From Clostridiaceae bacterium (GTDB lineage Bacteria > Bacillota > Clostridia > Oscillospirales > Acutalibacteraceae), in NCBI GenBank assembly GCA_904501705.1, contig CAJGCA010000072.1, positions 1-7,379 on the forward strand: a DNA stretch of 7,379 bases, given 5' to 3'. Below are positions 3,925 to 7,379 of the stretch, in pieces. A program made the translations under genes and the position numbers. Numbering within the stretch: the stretch's first letter is position 1; the number at the start of each line of letters is the position of its first letter. The notes below the pieces were generated by a model. It worked only from the letters and a program-made list of their open reading frames with translations. It had not been told where the DNA came from and did no database searches.

Positions 3925-4926
3925 ATGGATAACAACATTCGTCCCGAAACTATGCAGCGTATCACCACTCCCGCACTCGCCCAGGCATTCATCGACGAGC
4001 AGGTCGCGGCTGTCCGCGCCCAGGTCGGCGATCAGAAGGTACTGCTCGCACTGTCGGGCGGCGTTGACAGCTCGGTTGTTGCCGCGCTGCTCATCAAGGC
4101 GATCGGCAAACAGCTCGTCTGCGTGCACGTCAACCACGGTCTGATGCGCAAGGGCGAGAGCGAGCAGGTCATCGAGGTGTTCGGCAAGGCGCTGGACGCT
4201 AACCTCATCTATATCGACGCGACCGACCGCTTCCTCGATCTGCTGGCGGGTGTCAGCGATCCCGAGAAGAAGCGCAAGATCATCGGCGGTGAGTTCATCA
4301 AGGTGTTTGACGAAGAGGCGGCCAAGCTCGAGGGCATCAAGTTCCTCGCGCAGGGCACTATCTACCCCGACATCCTCGAGAGCATCAAGGCTGCCGAGAG
4401 CGGCAAGCCCGTCAAGTCTCACCACAACGTCGGCGGTCTTCCCGAGGAGATGGAGATGCAGCTCGTCGAGCCCGTCAAGCTGCTGTTCAAGGACGAGGTC
4501 CGCGTCGTCGGTGAGGCTCTCGGCCTGCCCCACGCGATGGTCTACCGTCAGCCGTTCCCCGGCCCCGGTCTCGGCGTGCGCTGCCTCGGCGCGATCACCC
4601 GCGACCGTCTGCACGCCCTGCGTGAGGCGGACGCCATCCTGCGCGAGGAGTTCGATAACTGCGGCCTCGCCGAAAAGGTGTGGCAGTATTTCATCTCCAT
4701 CCCCGACATCAAATCCGTCGGTGTGCGTGATGAGATGCGCTATGAGGGCTGGCCCGCCATCATCCGCGCGGTGAACACCACCGACGCGATGACCGCGACC
4801 ATTGAGGAGATCCCCTACGCGGTGCTGCACAAGATCACCGCGCGCATCACAAGCGAGGTCGAGGGCATCAACCGTGTGCTGTACGACCTGACGCCGAAGC
4901 CCACGGGCACCATCGAGTGGGAGTAA
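3925..4926 (+). CDS. guaA: GMP synthase, ATP-pyrophosphatase/dimerisation subunit (GuaA without glutaminase domain, 333 aa)
   Basis: Catalyses adenylation of XMP and its amination to GMP, in purine synthesis. Motifs in order: P-loop SGGVDSS (44-50); VNHGLMRKGE (69-78; the family usually has Asp where Asn70 stands); DPEKKRKIIGGEFIKVF; AQGTIYPD (142-149); KSHHNVGGLPEE (164-175); QPFPGPGLGVRCLG (209-222); SVGVRDEMRY and NTTDAMTA in the C-terminal dimerisation domain; KPTGTIEWE at the very end. Standard bacterial GuaA is about 510-525 aa with an N-terminal class I glutaminase of about 190 aa; none is fused here or encoded in the window, so this matches the stand-alone (archaeal GuaAb-like) architecture. 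Ammonia must come from a separate subunit or free NH3. ATG 3925 is favoured because AGGAAGGTGG (3907-3916) is 8 nt upstream; the GTG at 3913 lies inside it. Second gene of the cofE-like operon, followed by a terminator. Confidence 0.94.
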   Translation: MDNNIRPETMQRITTPALAQAFIDEQVAAVRAQVGDQKVLLALSGGVDSSVVAALLIKAIGKQLVCVHVNHGLMRKGESEQVIEVFGKALDANLIYIDATDRFLDLLAGVSDPEKKRKIIGGEFIKVFDEEAAKLEGIKFLAQGTIYPDILESIKAAESGKPVKSHHNVGGLPEEMEMQLVEPVKLLFKDEVRVVGEALGLPHAMVYRQPFPGPGLGVRCLGAITRDRLHALREADAILREEFDNCGLAEKVWQYFISIPDIKSVGVRDEMRYEGWPAIIRAVNTTDAMTATIEEIPYAVLHKITARITSEVEGINRVLYDLTPKPTGTIEWE

Positions 4927-4950
4927 CGGAATAGTACCGAGTGGCTTATG

Positions 4951-4986
4951 AGTGGCTTGAAATCGCTTGATTTCAAGCCACTTTTT
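4951..4986 (+). terminator. Rho-independent terminator of the cofE-like/guaA operon
   Basis: AGTGGCTTGAAATC (4951-4964) and GATTTCAAGCCACT (4969-4982) form a perfect 14-bp stem with loop GCTT, followed by a run of T (4982-4986). The left arm's beginning, GAGTGGCTT, is duplicated just upstream (4939-4947 and 4950-4958). Confidence 0.92.
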
Positions 4987-5000
4987 CTATGCTTAGGCGC

Positions 5001-5029
5001 TTGACTTTATCCGTTTTTTGTAGTACACT
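5001..5029 (+). promoter_or_regulatory. Sigma-A promoter of the surface protein gene
   Basis: TTGACT (5001-5006), 17-nt spacer, TACACT (5024-5029). Expected start near 5036, about 50 nt before the GTG start codon. It begins 15 nt after the operon terminator's T-run, so the surface gene is an independent unit. Confidence 0.7.
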
Positions 5030-5084
5030 TAAACCCCAAATCAAAATGGATTGATTGGGATGCACTGAAAAGGAGGATGTTTTT

Positions 5085-6701
5085 GTGAAAAAAGTAATCT
5101 GTGTAGTATTAAGCGTTTTGTTGGTGGCATCTATTGCCAGCACGACTGTGTTTGCTGCTGATCCGGCACAGGCGAAAATCGGTGGCACCGAATACGCGAC
5201 CTTAGCCATGGCGATCGAAGCAGCAAACGCCGATGCCGATGAAACGACCATCGAGCTGCTTACCGACGTAACAGCCACCGCTCAGCTTACCGTCAGCGAG
5301 GCGACGGTGATCAACGGTAACGGCCACACCATCACCACCAACGGGGTCAAGAAATCCTTCGCGGTTCATGCAGATTTTGCGATTAATGATCTTACCATCG
5401 TTAACACCCTCGCCTACGGCCGTTGCATCGATACGCGCGTTGGCGGTATTGAGTTGAATATTGTTGATTCTGCCCTGATTACCACAAACACCCCTTACAC
5501 GCAGCCTCTGACGATCGGCGGCGATGCCGGCACACCCGAAAACGTCATCGTGGTGAACATCAGCGGTTCCGAGATCACCGCTCAGACGCACGGCTACGGC
5601 ATTATCACCTACAATCCGGTGGAGATGGTTATTTCCGAGTCCACCATTACGGGTTACGCTGCGCTGTATTTCAAGGACGCCGACGGTTCGGTCGGCTCTG
5701 CCGGCTCGATGGTAAGCGTTGAAGGCTCTGACCTGAACAGTGTAAACAATTCTCCGTCACACGAAAGCAACACGTTTGCCACCATCGTTTCGGAGTCGGA
5801 TGAAGTTCTTGTGTCTCTCGATGCAGCATCCACCCTTTCCTGCGAGAGCAACAATGCTTCCACGCAGTACCTGATCGGTTTAAAGACCAACAACAGCAAT
5901 GCCCCTGTATCGGCAAATACCATCGTGGCCGAAGAAGGTGCCAAGCTGGAGACTTCCACAAAGGAAAACGGCAAAGCCGGTATTATTGCCGGTACCGTAA
6001 TGGATGTTGACGATGACAGCCTTGTGGTAAATATTATTGCTGTTCCGTCTGAATATGCGGACGCTATTTTCAACGACGGCGAGGGATATATCACCGCAAC
6101 GGAGCCCGAAACCGGTCTCACTGTCATCACCTATCACTACGAGTCCTTCACCACGCTTATCGGTCATACCCACAGCGCGAATAACCTGACGAAGGTTCCC
6201 GGCGAGAAAGCTTCCTGCACCGAGGATGGTGTCTCAGAGCACTATACCTGCGCCGAGGAAGTGTGCGCGGACATCGCCTACGGCGATGTGAACGGCAGCA
6301 CCATCGTTGCAAACACCGTTATTTTCGCGACCGGCCATAGCATTGTTGAAGTCAAGGCCGTTGCCGCCACCACGGAAAAAGAGGGCAATATCGCTCACTA
6401 TAAATGTGAGGAGTGCGACGCACTGTTCTCGGATGAAGAAGGCGAAAACGAACTTGCCGCGGAAGATGTTGTCATCGCCAAACTGGTCGATGACACGAAC
6501 AAGGATAACGATGATGCCAATACCGACAACACCGCTCCCGACACCGACAGTGCTACTCCCGACACCAATAACACCACCCCGGATAAGGAGACGACTTCTC
6601 CTGCGACCGGTGACAGCTTTAATGCTGTGTATGCGGTAATCGCGGCCATCGTTTTCGGCGCGGTTGTTGTACTCACTCGCAAGGCAAAAGCGAATGCCTA
6701 A
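5085..6701 (+). CDS. Secreted surface protein with beta-helix-like region, Cys repeats and C-terminal sortase-type anchor (538 aa)
   Basis: GTG start at 5085, 8 nt after AAAAGGAGG (5068-5076); upstream codons in frame have no ribosome site. Residues 1-24 are a signal peptide (MKKVICVVLSVLLVASIAST..., predicted cut VFA|AD). Residues about 29-330 are Thr/Val/Asn-rich, with turn motifs such as INGNGHTIT and many short beta-type segments, suggesting a right-handed beta-helix or pectin-lyase-like adhesin fold. Residues about 361-475 hold two degenerate repeats of the gut-Firmicutes type (HTHSAN..ASCTEDG..YTCAEEVC, then GHSIVEVKAVAATTEKEGN..YKCEECDALFSD), with Cys at 378, 389, 394, 441 and 444. Residues about 476-504 are an Asp/Asn/Thr/Pro-rich wall-spanning spacer of TPDT-like units. 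The end is SPATG (505-509), a hydrophobic segment (about 513-531) and RKAKANA: a sortase signal with a non-LPxTG motif. No sortase is in the window. Ligand unknown; adhesin or carbohydrate binding is inference. Confidence 0.88.
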   Translation: MKKVICVVLSVLLVASIASTTVFAADPAQAKIGGTEYATLAMAIEAANADADETTIELLTDVTATAQLTVSEATVINGNGHTITTNGVKKSFAVHADFAINDLTIVNTLAYGRCIDTRVGGIELNIVDSALITTNTPYTQPLTIGGDAGTPENVIVVNISGSEITAQTHGYGIITYNPVEMVISESTITGYAALYFKDADGSVGSAGSMVSVEGSDLNSVNNSPSHESNTFATIVSESDEVLVSLDAASTLSCESNNASTQYLIGLKTNNSNAPVSANTIVAEEGAKLETSTKENGKAGIIAGTVMDVDDDSLVVNIIAVPSEYADAIFNDGEGYITATEPETGLTVITYHYESFTTLIGHTHSANNLTKVPGEKASCTEDGVSEHYTCAEEVCADIAYGDVNGSTIVANTVIFATGHSIVEVKAVAATTEKEGNIAHYKCEECDALFSDEEGENELAAEDVVIAKLVDDTNKDNDDANTDNTAPDTDSATPDTNNTTPDKETTSPATGDSFNAVYAVIAAIVFGAVVVLTRKAKANA

Positions 6702-6719
6702 TTCACCATTCGCTTTTGC
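6684..6719 (+). terminator. Hairpin spanning the 3' end of the surface protein gene
   Basis: GCAAAAGCGAATG (6684-6696) pairs perfectly with CATTCGCTTTTGC (6707-6719); the left arm encodes the last residues KANA and the stop codon falls in the loop. Only TT follows, so it is a weak terminator and may instead protect the mRNA 3' end. Confidence 0.5.
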
Positions 6720-6739
6720 TTGACAGAATCTAAACACAC

Positions 6740-6780
6740 AGCGGCACCCACTATAATGATATAGTGGGTGCCGCTCTTTT
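6740..6780 (+). terminator. Strong Rho-independent terminator after the surface protein gene
   Basis: A 16-bp perfect stem, AGCGGCACCCACTATA (6740-6755) with TATAGTGGGTGCCGCT (6760-6775), loop ATGA, followed by CTTTTGTTT. Confidence 0.9.
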
Positions 6781-6796
6781 GTTTCAATAAAGAGAA

Positions 6797-6960
6797 CCTC
6801 CGGTTTTATCAGGAGGGAGAAAATAGCTTTTAGCGTTCCCTTGCCTTTCCCTCCGGGAGAGGTGTTGCGCATCGCCGAGGTCGCTGCTTTTCTTATTATG
6901 CGTTGCGATGTGCTCAAATTGATGCCTTGGCATCAATTTTTAAGTTAACAAAAGCCTTAG
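6797..6960. repeat. Gene-less, hairpin-rich intergenic stretch, probably repeat-derived
   Basis: No credible ORF. CCTCC (6797-6801) can pair with GGAGG (6812-6816), while GGAGGGA (6812-6818) can alternatively pair with TCCCTCC (6848-6854), and TCCC/GGGA flank a third small loop. The stretch looks like the palindromic intergenic repeats common in gut clostridia, but copy number cannot be judged here. Confidence 0.35.
6916..6941. terminator. Hairpin AAATTGATGCC/GGCATCAATTT with T-run
   Basis: An 11-nt inverted repeat (6916-6926 and 6929-6939) with only TT between, so the realistic loop is CTTG over a 10-bp stem. On the plus strand it continues into TT, giving ATTTTT overall; it could be a minor terminator or the end of a repeat unit. 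Confidence 0.4.
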
Positions 6961-6980
6961 GGCAGCGCGACGGAGAGGGC

Positions 6981-7117
6981 GACTCCCCTATGTAAGGGGG
7001 TGGGCGAGGAGCGAAGCCGACGAGACAGAGGGATTGTCAAGTACACACACGACCTTTTTGTCAATGACAATCCCCCAGTCAGCCTAGCGGCTGACAGCCT
7101 CCTTTACACAAGGGGGT
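6981..7117. repeat. MITE-like palindromic repeat of about 137 bp
   Basis: The ends are imperfect inverted repeats: GACTCCCCTATGTAAGG from 6981 against GACCCCCTTGTGTAAAGG read leftward from 7117; most differences are transitions that keep G-U pairing. Inside are an exact 10-bp pair GGGATTGTCA/TGACAATCCC (7030-7039 and 7065-7074), a rival palindrome TTGTCAATGACAA (7058-7070), and a perfect hairpin GTCAGCC-TAGC-GGCTGAC (7078-7095). No coding capacity. Best read as a dispersed non-autonomous repeat. Confidence 0.5.
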
Positions 7118-7120
7118 CTT

Positions 7121-7140
7121 CCCGCTGCGGCGGGCTTTTT
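7121..7140 (+). terminator. Short terminator-like hairpin
   Basis: CCCGC (7121-7125), loop TGCG, GCGGG (7130-7134), then C and five T (7136-7140). It directly abuts the right end of the 6981-7117 repeat and may belong to it. Confidence 0.6.
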
Positions 7141-7159
7141 CACTGCTAAAGTTCTTTTG

Positions 7160-7184
7160 AACCACGCGTCTAACGCGTGGTTTT
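7160..7184. terminator. Hairpin AACCACGCGT/ACGCGTGGTT
   Basis: Perfect 10-bp stem (7160-7169 with 7173-7182), 3-nt loop CTA, T-run 7181-7184 on the plus strand and AAAAG in the other sense, so it could stop transcription from both sides. Confidence 0.55.
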
Positions 7185-7195
7185 CGCACTACAAC

Positions 7196-7229
7196 AACAG
7201 CCCCCGCATCGATCGATGCGGGGGCTGTT
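7196..7229 (-). terminator. Perfect 34-bp palindrome, probable terminator of the rightmost gene
   Basis: 7196-7229 is an uninterrupted perfect palindrome (AACAGCCCCCGCATCGA and its exact complement). It lies 11 nt past the stop codon of the minus-strand gene at 7241 and in that direction is followed by TTGTTGT, a mediocre U-tract. Confidence 0.75.
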
Positions 7230-7240
7230 CTGTGGCTGTC

Positions 7241-7379
7241 TTATTTCTCGTCCTTGTAGATCTCTTTGAAATACTTGTAGGTGTCCACCTTCAATTCGCC
7301 GCAAGCGGCCTCATCGCAGGCGATGATGCCATTCTGATGCAGCTGCAGGGCGCTGATCGTCCACGCGTGGTCGACGCCG
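7241..7379 (-). CDS. C-terminal end of an unrecognised protein (46 codons including stop, partial)
   Basis: The minus strand is open from the right edge to TAA at 7241-7243 and encodes a 45-residue tail beginning GVDHAWTISALQLHQNG, then ACDEAACGELKV and ending YFKEIYKDEK. I do not recognise the family. It contains two Cys (C-x4-C), no membrane segment, and a charged C-terminus. GC-rich codon use matches the housekeeping genes of the window, and a strong palindromic terminator follows the stop, which together support a real gene rather than a chance ORF. Confidence 0.65.
   Translation of the reverse strand, partial: GVDHAWTISALQLHQNGIIACDEAACGELKVDTYKYFKEIYKDEK

Noticed and set aside
3805..4830. 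Long open frame (341 codons) on the minus strand opposite guaA and the end of the cofE-like gene
   Set aside because: It is an antisense shadow of GC-rich coding sequence. The plus-strand frame carries every GMP synthase motif, while this frame has low-complexity His/Asp/Leu-rich sequence and no ribosome site.
6234..6917. 227-codon minus-strand frame crossing the end of the surface gene and its terminators
   Set aside because: It runs through two strong hairpins and the antisense of the Asp/Thr spacer; no ribosome site and no recognisable domain.
6781..7240. CRISPR array or tRNA in the repeat-rich right intergenic region
   Set aside because: The repeats are inverted, not regularly spaced direct repeats, and no cloverleaf with a TTCGA-type arm and CCA end is seen.

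Overview
The window looks like chromosomal DNA of a GC-rich, Gram-positive gut-type clostridium, most likely Oscillospiraceae/Ruminococcaceae. The evidence is GGAGG-type ribosome sites, sigma-A-like promoters, a sortase-type surface protein with a gut-Firmicutes Cys-repeat region, a clostridial F420-ligase-like protein, and intergenic space full of hairpins and palindromic repeats. The taxonomic call is inference; there is no rRNA or other phylogenetic marker here.

Layout. (1) 1-449, minus strand: nearly complete YfcE/MJ0936-type metallophosphoesterase, running off the left edge. (2) 530-1561, plus strand: a tight operon of three small proteins of unknown function (83, 126 and 127 aa), ended by a very long hairpin (1563-1605) that probably also serves the convergent gene. 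(3) 1605-2126: an AT-rich island with a minus-strand XRE-type repressor gene divergent from a small zinc-ribbon/hydrophobic protein gene. The shared promoter region holds a perfect-consensus sigma-A promoter bracketed by two copies of ACAATTGT, 52 bp apart. (4) 2124-2401: a palindromic, MITE-like element with about 25-bp terminal inverted repeats and TA on both sides; its first bases form the stop codon of the zinc-ribbon gene. (5) 2480-2529: terminator, then a promoter (2606-2634) for a two-gene operon. That operon encodes a coenzyme F420-0:gamma-glutamyl ligase-family protein (2700-3902) and a GMP synthase ATP-pyrophosphatase subunit (guaA-like, 3925-4926) without the glutaminase domain; it ends in a 14-bp terminator. 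(6) 5085-6701: a secreted, probably sortase-anchored surface protein with its own promoter and terminators. (7) 6781-7240: no gene seen; repeat-derived palindromes and several terminator-like hairpins. (8) 7241-7379, minus strand: C-terminal end of an unrecognised protein.

How the parts relate: the cofE-like/guaA pair is a coherent operon. GMP synthase supplies GMP, the precursor of GTP, and the archetypal CofE enzyme uses GTP, so a nucleotide-linked link is plausible but unproven. The XRE/zinc-ribbon pair looks like a self-regulated accessory module, differing in base composition from its neighbours and abutting a mobile-looking element. The three-gene cluster at 530-1561 is the best candidate for an undescribed system: small helical and proline-rich proteins, the last with a strongly hydrophobic C-terminus. 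I could not assign any of them to a known system.
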